The notes beneath the pieces are model-generated. The model had not been told where the DNA came from. It did not search any database and saw only the letters and a program-made list of their open reading frames with translations. The position numbers and the translations under genes are program-made. This document shows, in pieces, positions 46,024 to 56,699 of a DNA stretch of 64,000 nucleotides (its first letter is position 1; each line of letters begins with the position of its first letter). Source of the stretch: Aurelia coerulea (lineage: Eukaryota > Cnidaria > Scyphozoa > Semaeostomeae > Ulmaridae); assembly GCA_039566865.1 (NCBI GenBank), contig CM076944.1, positions 21,908,501-21,972,500 of the forward strand. The letters run 5' to 3'.

Positions 46024-46431
46024 CTGAAATTAGAGAATGAATATATAGGTATCAAATGCGGTTCTTTTCAACCAACAAAACATTACTTCGTTGCTACTTC
46101 ACTCGCTGTCTAGATTTGATGCACGTCAACAAGAACCATCTGCTTTGTGCAGCAACATGATCAGATCTGCAAGCTTTCAAGTAAGTTGTTTCGCCAATAA
46201 AAAGAATTAAAGCAAAGGACCGTGCCAACAATACCAAGTGAGCCAGAAAAATTTCCCACTTTGAAAATTTATAGCACTAAGACAAGACGATGGATTATAA
46301 TGAATCAAATTTAGTTAAAAGATGAACAACCAAATATTTTTCAGGACCGCAGTTGCAGCAGTCACGTGAGGAATTAAATTAGGACGATACGTGAAAGTGA
46401 GATCAAGATTTACAAGTGTAAGGTTACTAAC

Positions 46432-46512
46432 CGACTTCTTGTTCTCTTCAAGCTTTCAAGTGCAAACGATGCAAACTTCGTGAATTCAGACGTTGGGAAC
46501 TTCTCTCGACAC
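46432..46512 (-). CDS. MYO10: Myosin-X-like exon 9 (MyTH4 end)
   Basis: 81 nt between TTCTAG and GTTAGT. It reads CREKFPTSEFTKFASFALES and then LKRTRS, the last MyTH4 helices. Phase 2 in and out. Confidence 0.94.
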
Positions 46513-46864
46513 CTAGAATGTAACCAGGAAAGAGCTTCGATCCATAAGAACTCTAAAGACTAGATGTCTACTTTTATCTCTGAAAAAGGAGATAATTCAA
46601 AAGATTCATTGCACTAGTGCCGCAGAATACGTATCCTAAAAAAGGCACAGGAATCCTAATTCACGTGATAGTTCAAGAGCCTGAAAACAAATTTTGAGTC
46701 TTCACCCGCCAGATTTCATAAATTTTCTATGTTACTTTACCCTAAATGTCAGTAATGCTCTGTAACTGAAAAAATCATGCACAACTTCATATGAGAATAA
46801 AATTGAACTGCCAACAAGCATGAATTTTTCAAAAAAATTGATGGACATTTCTCTATGTGCATAC

Positions 46865-47013
46865 CTTTTAAGGTGGAACCTGAGATATCTCAAGACCTTT
46901 CTGGATGGCAAGAAGGTACAGCACATGCAAACGAGGACCTGCACGTATCGGAGGTTGCTAACTGAATCGGCATCTTCAATTCCGGTCGTTTGCTTCACCA
47001 ATTGACAGTATAT
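46865..47013 (-). CDS. MYO10: Myosin-X-like exon 8 (MyTH4 core)
   Basis: 149 nt between AACAG and GTATGC. It carries the MyTH4 signatures IYCQLVKQTTG and CTFLPSRKVLRYLRFHLK. The Trp usual before the next helix is Tyr here (LRYVQVL). Phase 0 in, 2 out. Confidence 0.97.
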
Positions 47014-48491
47014 CTGTTTGAAAAATAAAGAAAATATTAACTAAATCGAGACTTAGTGCTTTTGTCAGCTGACCAAGTTGCTAAATCATCCTATACGTTT
47101 GTGAGAAAACGCAATCCAATCAATTATCTTTCTTAATCGAACATTGTTCACATTTCTTTGGACGAAGCACAGTTAACATGCACATGACACTTTTGACTGA
47201 AAATTTCGAAATAGTACACTTGGTACAATGTTGTTGCAGCCAACAAAGCCAGAAGTTTTGGCTGTAATTGTACAGTTTTTTTTATGCAACGTTCGTCAGG
47301 TCAAAAAGAGATTTGACGAGTAATCGATAGAAGAAACAAAACTTGTTGGTATTTTTGTATCGGGTGTCAAAAAAGTCCCTAAGTTTCGAAAAAGACAACG
47401 ATTTAGTTACAAAACCAGTCTTAAAATTTCTCGGTTGGCACGTAAACCGTAAATCGTAAATCGTAAATCGTAAATCGTAAATCATAAATGGTAAATTGCA
47501 AATCGAGGAGTAAAATATTTTCCCAGTGTAGCTTGTCTCTTTGATTAGCTTAAAGTTAGTAAATTAGGCTCGTTTTTTGAGGGCTGTCTGGTTTTGAAGA
47601 ATAATGCAAAAAGTGTAGTTTATCACAAGATCAATTTGCATGTGTATATCAAGCTTCTAACTTTGAAATAAATGTTAGAAAAACGTACTCCATCGTCGGA
47701 GACTTGAATGACTGGGAGAAATCTCAAACTTTAGCTTGCAGGCGAGATTTAGCAGGTCGCCAAAGAGCATGGCTAAAAGTAATGTTTTTCAGCATGTCAT
47801 TGTATACCCTTTCAGTACTGAGACCTAACATTTCATGATCTTATAGTCAAGGCAAGAGTAGTGTGACCGATTGAATTGGATTATGCCAATGTTAATCGTA
47901 TAATAATTGAATACTAATTTTGAAGCATTAAATAATAATAAGATTTCGATTCTATTAACCGCCCTTACGCTGTGGCAGTTGGACAATAGTTCAGCGGATG
48001 TGTGTGGGTGAGCGAAACAAAACCTGGCATTCAATACATTTGGCAGTATGGGCGCCTTACAGCGTATGTCATATCATTATTCGAATTATTATTCGAATAA
48101 TAATGCAATAATGATTTGGAAAGATCTAATATTTTAGGATTATGCTAGTCACGCTTCTCTTGCTTTGACTGTAAAGATCATTGACAAAATGGATCAAAAA
48201 TAGATTTTCATTCTGAATTAATAATCGAGCGATGATAATTCTTTGAACAGAAGAACTTTTTTTAGGACACCCAGTACTTTGGCAAATTCATAGCATCGGA
48301 AAGTTTACGAGTGTCATTAGTTATATTGCCTTGCAACCTCATGAAAAGCGACTGAAATACGATAACTAGATAGACATCAGAAAAACGTTCAATACGGTCA
48401 TAGTCACGCCCATTTATGCTAGATAGACACCATAAAGGCATTCAATTTGGTCATATTAAGGCATGTTAAGACATCATAATAGTATGCCTAC
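47014..48491. other. Intron between exons 7 and 8
   Basis: Besides the heptamer repeat, a palindromic patch of ATTATTCGAATAATAAT type lies near 48078-48104. No gene seen. Confidence 0.5.
47446..47493. repeat. Heptamer repeat (CGTAAAT)n
   Basis: About six tandem CGTAAAT units with some variants, inside the intron between exons 7 and 8. Confidence 0.9.
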
Positions 48492-48536
48492 CTCATCTCT
48501 CAATGCTTTCATGTCATGGCATGTTTGTAAAATACC
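48492..48536 (-). CDS. MYO10: Myosin-X-like exon 7 (MyTH4)
   Basis: 45 nt between TTTCAG and GTAGGC, reading GILQTCHDMKALRDE. This is the conserved MyTH4 segment just before IYCQL. Phase 0 to 0. Confidence 0.95.
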
Positions 48537-49217
48537 CTGAAATTAAACAAGAAACACACAAACTATTATTACTTAAGAACACAGTTCATCTGCGTACAGG
48601 CCATCTGCGTACAGGCCAATGTTTCAGTAACTATCAACGTAAAATTGCTTTGTTAGATGTATCTGATTTGATTGATTTCATTTCATATATTTAAGGAGGG
48701 TAAACCTTCAGCAACTACTGATTTTCAAGGGGCCCTCCAAGCAATATCCCACAGGAGACTGATCTAAAATGAAAGTTTTAAAAGTCCGGTTCTCATATGG
48801 CCGCAATCTGCCGCAAACTGCCATAGCACTCCACTTCCCAACCGCTTAGCGATACTGATGACAGAGTGTTCCCATTAAAATTCAACTGCCGGCAAACTAC
48901 CTTTAACAACTACTAACTGACGTAAAGGTTGTCTGGGAATCGTTTAACGATTAATTGTGAACCAGGCTTAAGACCACTCAATTATGATTCGAGCAGTTTG
49001 AGGGAAGCTTACAATTTCTGTTTCAATGCACTTTGCGAACGAACTACCGTCATTAGATCGATACAAAGTAGCTGTTGCACAGTTTAAGATATAAACTGTA
49101 TCAAAATATGAGAAATCAAACAACACCATGACAGCAAAATTTAACACTGTAATTGATCAAATTCAATGCCTAAATTCATTGCTTAATTACACGAACAAAG
49201 ATCATTTGTGCATGCAC

Positions 49218-49321
49218 CTGGGTGACTGCAATGGGATCTGCAACGTTTTCTAGTTCTTGCAACGATGTGAAAATTCGTACTCCTTCTTCGTAGAATGTCC
49301 CGTAATTCTTTCCTTTTGCTC
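49218..49321 (-). CDS. MYO10: Myosin-X-like exon 6 (MyTH4)
   Basis: 104 nt between TTGCAG and GTGCAT, a weak donor. It reads YGTFYEEGVRIFTSLQELEN and then VADPIAVTQ, the MyTH4 helix before the ILQTCHD segment. Phase 1 in, 0 out. Confidence 0.92.
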
Positions 49322-49429
49322 CTGCAAATGATGATTAAATGATCAAATACAATTATATGGAACATGGGAGTGAGTGAACGCAAGAAACCTGAATGCGAGG
49401 CGAATGCTTATAAGAAGTTTCATTTCATT

Positions 49430-49800
49430 TTATTTCCAATTTTGTTTTGGGAAGGTAGCCTTTCAGCATACAAACTGCTTTTCGAGGGGCCCTCCTTTAA
49501 ATTACAATGACACTTCTAAAATAGAAAAATAATCCTATAAAAGCCTTGTTACAATAAGAAGCAAATCAGTACTAAAATGTCTGATAAAGCAAAATCTAAA
49601 TTCAAAAGTAAAATACAACCCTAAATAGATTGTACAACACGCACAACAACTTTGTCTTCTAAATACATTGTCTACTGTACTCCGGGAGATCCCCTGCTTA
49701 CACTCGGCTGAGAGGTTGTTCCAGATTTTCGCCTCTCTGAATGAAGGAAAACATTTCCGACTAGTTTTGGTACTTTTCAGCAACCTAAGATCTGTTCATC
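49430..49800 (-). pseudogene. LINE 3' end fragment
   Basis: Minus-strand reading has FPSFREAKIWNNLSAECK, a LINE C terminus. The 3' UTR pattern GGTAGCCTTTCAGCA ... GAGGGGCCCTCC at 49455-49492 and a TTTCATTTCATTTTATTTCC pentamer tail follow. A related 3' UTR piece alone lies at 48687-48750. Confidence 0.7.
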
Positions 49801-50165
49801 TGTTGCGCAGACTATGAGGTACATTGCGAATTTTTCTTGAAGTGGATATGATGCGAAAATTTTTATTGTCCTATCTTATGCAATAAACGTCGCTGATTAT
49901 GGTGGAGAGCTTTATTTTTCAATTTAGATTCTCATTTCTTCGGAAAATGGGGTTTAATAGCCGCCACTTCGCTTCGAGAAGTGGCGGCAATTCTGCGCGG
50001 TCAGACCGTCGACTACCAGGCCTCTGTGACGTAAAGTTTTTACGTGAAGACACTTCCCTACTACGTCTGAAACCAATATGAAGCCCTCAACAGAGCGTCA
50101 GGTTTGGATTCACCCTTTATAGCCCAATGAAACCAAGGAATTTTACTCCTGCTTTCTTGAATATT

Positions 50166-50960
50166 TTAAAAACTACATTTACAGAATGTTTGAACATCTT
50201 TTCTCTCGTCATTGTGGCAAAAGAGGCAACTTTGCAATTTAACTGAATTTGTTGCTCTATCCTTAAACATCCATACAAGTGGACAATAATTAAATTGCGT
50301 CCTGATAAAGGAATTCATTAAAATTTCTGATTTGATAGGATCGATATAATTAGACAAGCGAGCAAGCGCGTGAAGCTTTTGATTGGCCTTTTTACGCAAA
50401 TGTTCAACATGTTTATTGAAACTTAATTTCATATCAAAAGTGACTGACTCTAAGCAGTTTTCGATAAATACTTTCACAACTAATTTTCGAGTTTCCAATT
50501 GTGACTGTTGTTTCAGTGCTTCTATCACCAAATATCATCAGGTGGCATTTGACATAGCCGTCTTATTTTAATTGTCTAACAATAGTATCAAGATCCGCAT
50601 GACATGCAAACATTGTGGTATCATCAGCATAGTTACAAATCTTCGTGTAATTTACAAAATAGAATATATCATTTATAAAAACATTGAACAGCAAAGGCCC
50701 TATGACTGACCCTTGAGGTACCTCGATTTAAATTTCTTTCCAATCACTAAAAGAGTTGTTTGTCTTATACTCTTGTTGTCTCTTTGATTGATAGCTTCTT
50801 ATGAGCTGAAGGGCATCCAAATTAAGTCCATAGGCGCCCAGTTTTGCTATTAAAAGATCATGGCTTACACAATCAAAAACCTTTGAAAGATTGTAGCTTT
50901 TGCAATCGAATTCAATTTCACTTTTTAAGTTTTTACACAGAAAGTAAAGTTCAGTTATCG
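50166..50960 (-). pseudogene. Degenerate LINE reverse transcriptase fragment
   Basis: Pieces in order on the minus strand: a LLIAKLGAYGL-type segment, VPQGSVIGPLLFNVFINDIF, the CNYADDTTMF active site, and SFNKHVEHLRKKANQKLHAL with FNYCPLVWMFKDRATN. Stops and frame changes interrupt it. It resembles the LINE at 25654-26885. Confidence 0.8.
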
Positions 50961-51248
50961 TTATCCAGTAGAATTGATATCTTAGGTCGTCTAGTATCGC
51001 TTACATAATAGTTCAGCCATTACAAAATCCAGTAATGGGAGACTATTAAAGGTTCAAAGCTGTACTTCCGCGCATGCCGCAAGGAAATGTCACACCAGCA
51101 TTCTTAGCAACACATTGACTCGAGGTGAACGAGGACGAAAATTACCATTTTTGGTAAGACGTTAATCTCTCAAATATCAAAGTCAATTCAAATGGGATGC
51201 AGCAAAAAAGGCTTTCGCAACGGAATGCAAAAAAAAAAAAAAACTCAC

Positions 51249-51369
51249 GCTGTGACTGGCAATATCCATATGGTAAAGGCAGCAAAGGCATCTTCAGTGG
51301 TAGTTTTGTGTAGCTCAAAATCGGATTTACCCTGTAGATTCTGTCAATCAGTGAATCACTGTTGGCATT
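51249..51369 (-). CDS. MYO10: Myosin-X-like exon 5 (MyTH4 start)
   Basis: 121 nt between a pyrimidine-rich TTTTTAG and GTGAGT. It reads SLIDRIYRVNPILSYTKLPL followed by KMPLLPLPYG, the opening of the MyTH4 domain. Phase 0 in, 1 out. Confidence 0.95.
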
Positions 51370-52869
51370 CTAAAAAGCAACAACATCAGAATTATGATGC
51401 TACAATCTAAGATCATCTCGATGAGAAATGCTACCGGACCGGGTCAGTCAGGAAAAATGCACGCTGTTTGAAAGCTACTGCTCCCAGAATATCAATGCAA
51501 TTATAACTTGCGATATCTGATTGAACTGCCAGGATGTTCAATTAATTTTAGAATTTTTCTTTGCTGAAATCGGCAACTCTGCTCAGATTTTACAATGGAT
51601 TATTCTCTAGAGAAAGTCTCTTGGAGAAACCTTAAAAACGTGCAAACACCACGAGCAAGTTTCCCTAATATTTCTTCCTTACAACAATGACTTTAAAGCA
51701 CTTTAGCACATGCTGTCCTTTTGGGAGGATAAAAGCGTCTTCCCCCTGGTATGAATAACTTATTCATGGGGATTCCAGTCTCCAAAGAGGACATATTTAT
51801 GCTAATATATGCAAATATCATTGCTTTTAGAAAGAAAACCGATTAAATTTTGATCATCATTTTCACTCCTTTTTGCGAGTTTTTGGAGGGGGCTTTTTGA
51901 AGAAAATCCTCCATATCCATAGGAAGGAATGACTTATTGAAGCCAGGAAAATTACTGACAATAAATAAATACATCGGTAATAAAATATGACAGTTTTCAA
52001 TGTTATTACGTTTATATTCGAGAAGCAGTATTTTGTCAAGCAGCGTGTATTTTTTGACTCATCTGGTACAAGTTTATATTCTAAATCTAATAAAAAGTTT
52101 GTTGCCAATGAAATAATTTCGTCTAAGAAAATTTGTTGCGGTAATTCTGAATTGGGGTGTTTTTAGTGCATCTGAAACTACCGATTCGCTAAAAACGTCA
52201 CTCTTGGTCGTTGGGAATAACTCTTGGATTTGGTTACAACCTTGGTAGGGCGGAAGCTTCGCAGATAGGCTGATGAAAAAAGCGCCCCCTCAAGAAGGCT
52301 ATTTGTAGTGGGAATATAAGTATGTCGAAATAGATATAAACGAGTTTCTTAAAATTTCGGTCTCAAAAATACTGAAAAAGATCAAAGAATTGACATGAAT
52401 GGACCAAGATAAAAACTTTCTGTTGAGAATTGGCAATTCAGAAATCGATTAGTTACAATTCGCAGCACTCTTTGTCCATCCATGCCGAGTCTTCAGATTA
52501 TTTTATCGACGTGTTTTATTATTGTCAGTGTTTTCAAGACTGAAAAAAGTAAGAAACTCATTTATTGCTCAAGAAACAGAAGACATAAAAATTAAAACAA
52601 ATCCTGGATTGTAATTCTGGATTTAAGCTAGAGATTCAGTCATAAATCGTCCAAATTCATCCAGTGTACGATTCATTATGGCCTGTCAATGGTTGATAGC
52701 TTTTTTGGAGAATCCTGTGTAAGTCATTGGCTGCTCTTCGACATGACAACATACAACGACACATTTTTCAAGCCCCCTTTATCCCATAGAGGTTTGACAG
52801 CCTAACTTCCCTTTACATTGCCCTTCAAAATAACAGATGAATTTCACTTAACCGAGAAGCATAACATAC
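51370..52869. other. Intron between exons 4 and 5
   Basis: No exon or mobile element recognised. Confidence 0.45.
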
Positions 52870-52929
52870 CATGAGATCATTAACCAGCTTTCCGAATGGA
52901 GTCTCTTTGGCAGGTTTGTTGTCAATAAT
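52870..52929 (-). CDS. MYO10: Myosin-X-like exon 4 (PH-MyTH4 linker)
   Basis: 60 nt between TTTCAG and GTATGT, phase 0 to 0, reading IIDNKPAKETPFGKLVNDLM. It continues the PH helix into the start of MyTH4. The 8.3 kb intron upstream holds a complete Ty3-type element in antisense orientation. Confidence 0.9.
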
Positions 52930-53125
52930 CTGAAATGAATCATAGAAATAAATGAGTATGTTTTATGATGGTGTTGTGTTTCAAAGTAATCTTCAATTTC
53001 ATACCAAAAGAAACAATTTACAAAATAAATCAGTTAATCAGAATATCATCACTGAAACGCTAATTACTGGCCTTTTAGCAATAACTTCAACCCATTTGTA
53101 GCTTGCCCATTAGTGTGGATGTACT

Positions 53126-53476
53126 GTGGCGAAGGTGCCAACCATAAAATACAATGATTACGACTCTTCCTTTGGTACGTTTTTGGAGAAAAGTGACACT
53201 GTAACGATCCACACTAAAAATCTCCAAAAATTGATGCTAGAAATCTATGAGTCAAAGAGCCATCTAAATCCATCATACATTTGGCACCTTTATGAAAAGA
53301 AAGAAATTAAATATGATCCCAGAACTAAGCATCTGTGCAAATTAGCGATCGCGATAACGATAAAATTAGGCACAGAGTCGCTCTCATGCAGAGGAAGCCT
53401 ATCGTGGAACAGTCTCAATGATGAAATGAATGAGCTACCAACAGTTGCAAGCTTTAAAAGAAAGATCAAAACCTGA
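53126..53476 (+). pseudogene. LINE C-terminal fragment, plus strand
   Basis: 116 codons: YDSSFGTFLEKSDTVTIHTK, NLQKLMLEIYESKSHLNP and CRGSLSWNSLND ... SFKRKIKT, the end of a CR1/L2-type protein similar to the C terminus at 25782-26050. The catalytic part is missing, and it has no host start context. Confidence 0.8.
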
Positions 53477-53608
53477 CGGATGAACAGTGTAATTGTAAAA
53501 TTCGTAAGTAGCCTGTCCATTATATTATGTAGCTTGTAAATATCATTTCTTATATCTCTTTGTAAACTATATGTTAAATAGTTGGTATTAATTAGTTTCT
53601 TACAACTA

Positions 53609-54314
53609 CCGGGTGAGTCAGAAAAAAAACGTGGGGTGTTTGGTGGACTGTGACGTCACGTTTAGCCACCCGATCGATGTGAACTAAATTATTCCGTGCA
53701 GCCATAAATCTGACTTAGATCATAAACCTTTCCCCATCAAAATCGGTCATGTGATGCATTATTTAAGAATATTTTCTTCGTAAGACTTTGTATGGGAGTC
53801 TTGCAAACTGAGGAAATCTTTAACCAAGCAACTTCGGCATTTTAGCCTTGCCAAAGCTGCAGGTACAAATTGTATTATCAGGGGAGAATGAAACAGTTCG
53901 GGAATAATGTTTTCTCCCCTGGGATGCCTTGTCACAACTTGTCCTGCGCAGAGAATTTTTTTTGAGAGACAGTAAAAACGCATGCTTCTTTGCGTTGTAA
54001 GGAGATTTCTTTCAACGAGATCAACGCGCTGTATCATGACAAAACTATTTCATTTTTTCCTGATAATACCACGTGTACCTGCAGCTTTGTCAGGGGATTT
54101 TTTAGAGATTTCATCAGTTGCAAGACTCCCATATAACGTCTTACGAAGAAAACATTTTTTGATTAATACATCAAGTGACCGATTTCGAGTGGGGAAAGGC
54201 TATGATCTAAGTTAGACCACTGGCGGTAAGAAAAAATTAAGTTCACTACTATCGGGTGGCTGAACGCGACGTCATAGTCCACCAAACACCCAACGTTTTT
54301 TCTGACTCACCGCG
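53609..54314. mobile_element. TA-flanked foldback, GGGTGAGTC family, copy B
   Basis: Arms of about 280-300 bp (53609-53905 and 54040-54314) mirror each other. Ends CCGGGTGAGTCAGAAAAAA and the complement of CGCGGTGAGTCAGAAAAAA lie inside TA. Its ends match those of 22486-23876. The element contains no transposase. Confidence 0.88.
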
Positions 54315-54340
54315 TATGTCACACCAACTTTAAAGATATG

Positions 54341-54520
54341 ATTATTTGATTTGATTTGATTTGATTTGATTTGATTTGATTTGATCTGATCTGATTTGAT
54401 TTGATTTGATTTGATTTGGTTTGGTTTGCTTTGATTTGTTTTGATTTGATCTGATTTGATCTGATTTGATTTGTTTTGATTTGTTTTGATTTGATCTGAT
54501 TTGAGTTGTTTTGATTTAAA
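54341..54520. repeat. (TGATT)n microsatellite
   Basis: About 35 pentamers of TGATT with CTGAT and TGTTT variants. Confidence 0.95.
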
Positions 54521-54525
54521 CAATT

Positions 54526-54704
54526 GGCCTTTTCGCTAATCTAAAAGAAAATCTGAATCGAATAACGCTATCATACACTTTGACGAATTTTTGAATATGC
54601 ACAATAATGATGGACGCTCTTATGCTACTCAATCGAGAATCTCACAATGGAAAAAATATCGCTCGATCCAGGCTCTTTTGTATAATAGCTAAAGGTTCAT
54701 TGTG
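54526..54704 (-). mobile_element. Short inverted-repeat element, copy 4
   Basis: Collinear with 7107-7290: TCTGAATCGAATAA, CACTTTG-GAATTTT, ATGCACAATAATGATGGACG, CGCTCGATCCAGGCTC and ATAATAGCTAAAGGTTCATTG. Confidence 0.72.
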
Positions 54705-54969
54705 CCTTGTGAACAACGTTCTGTTCACAGCTAACTAAAGACCGCTGAAAGGCACTTCTAAAGGTCGGTTCTGTACACTACACTTCGCATTATTCAAACT
54801 GGCTGTAAACACGTGGCATCCAATGGTCACTTGCTACGTTGCTTACATTTAGTATTTGGTAAGTATATTTTACAAAGCCTTCACTGGAAAAGATGGCGAG
54901 TGGTTAGATCTAAATGAGACCAAAACAATTACCATATTTTTGTGGCTGCATTTGGGTGCTACGTTATAT

Positions 54970-55517
54970 TCCGGTTACAGAGGCCTGTTGACTGTAGCAA
55001 AAGGTTTTTCGAGGTCATATATTAGAGGATTCAGCGAAACAAATAAAGTTGTAGAATTGTTGCAGCTAAAGCTACGTTCGTTTTGGTGACGACTTCCCAG
55101 TTACAGAGGCCTGATGACTGAAGCAAAAGCTTTTCAAGTTATCATTTCAGAGGGTTCAACCAGACAAATAGACTTGTAGAATTGCTGCAGCTAAAGCTAT
55201 GTACGTTTTAGTGACGACTTCCCGGTAACAGATGCCTGATGACTGAAGCAAAAGCTTTTTCAAGTTAACATTTCAGGGGGCTCAACCAGACAAATAGACT
55301 TGTAGAATTGTTGCAGCTAAAGCTATGTTCGTTTTAGTGACGACTTTCCGGTAACAGAGGCCTGATGACTGAAGCAAAAGCTTTTTCAAGTTAACATTTC
55401 AGGGGGTTCAACCAGACAAATAGACTTGTAGAATTGTTGCAGCTAAAGCTATGTACGTTTTGGTGACGACTTCCCGGTAACAGAGGCCTGATGACTGAAG
55501 CAAAAGCTTTTTCAAGG
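54970..55517. repeat. 126-bp tandem repeat (about 4.4 copies)
   Basis: GGTAACAGAGGCCTGATGAC recurs with a 125-126 bp period (first copy near 54971, then after 55091, 55216, 55342 and 55468). Each unit also has GACTTGTAGAATTGTTGCAG. The first copy is the most diverged. Confidence 0.95.
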
Positions 55518-56533
55518 TCTCGTACAAAATTGTAGAATCAACGCAAATTTTTAATTTAGCTGTCGCCTCTCCCCTTTCCAGCAACGAATGCTGGCAAAAG
55601 ATACCCTATGAGATTGTTCCGACTATATTTTCTTGAGAGTATTCCGAGTAACATTTTCATGAACATTCCGAATATCAATCTGTTGTTTTGTGAAATTCTC
55701 TGACATTTATACTTGTGATGTCACGATGACATTCATAGGAACCCTTGGATATAATAGTAGCCAAATCGGCAACAATCTGGATTTTCACACCGACCAATGA
55801 AGAATGTTTTTCTACACAGAATATCCGACACACTCTTAAATCCGCCTTTGGGAAGTGCTTTATGGGAGATTTTATAAACCAAACTGTTTGCTGTAATTTT
55901 TTAGCAATATCATCTCAGCTATTTTATTGTAAGCCATCTGAAAATAAAGTGACATTGATAAAGCAATAATAATTTCATTTCATTACCCTAAAATTTCTAA
56001 ATTTTACAAATCCTTTCACACAGTCGAATACAATGAGGAGAAATATCTTAATGGGAAGATTCTGAAAATGTAATTGTTTTTTCATAGTTGGTAAAAGCAA
56101 GGGCAAATTTTGTAAAACAAAAGATTCAGCTTTTCGAAGAGACAAAGCGATTTGCTTTCCTGAAGAATAGATCGCACACATCTGAGTGCACTCAATCAAA
56201 TCAAAATAACTAGAGAAAGCAAAAACAAAATGGTCGGCTGCGTTGAAGGTGTGACACTGATATTTGAGGCTGCCAAATCGCTTTGTCTTAAAAAGGAACT
56301 GTATCATTTGTTTCACAAAATTCACCCTTGCTGTTGGTCAAGTTATTGAGGAGTTATGATAGAAGAAAGTTGGTGTGCTCTCCTGAAACTGAGCGATTTA
56401 GTGTTGGGGAACTGCTCATGAGTTGCAGAGCCACCCTTGCCATATACATTTTACTCCAAGCAATACTGATGTCGGTATGATGAAAAGAGCATAAATTGGA
56501 AGTTTTGAAAAGTGGATCAACAGTTCTGCGCGA
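55518..56533. other. Intron sequence, no gene seen
   Basis: No exon or mobile element recognised between the tandem repeat and Ty3-type element 2. Confidence 0.45.
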
Positions 56534-56663
56534 TGTAATGTTTTATGGTTATGATTATTATTATATATGTAAGACCCAGGCCCCCCGGAATCTAAGTTAG
56601 AGTTGATACACGAGGCAGACAACAAAATGGTGTACTATCTGCGTCCACCCTTCAATATCCGAC
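56534..56663 (+). repeat. 5' LTR of element 2
   Basis: Identical to 60814-60943. A TTATATATG segment inside may be the TATA box. The bases after it (AATAGCGACGAG) do not start TGG, and I could not match them to an LTR self-priming segment. Confidence 0.93.
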
Positions 56664-56699
56664 AATAGCGACGAGAATAAACTAGGAAAGAAAACGAAA

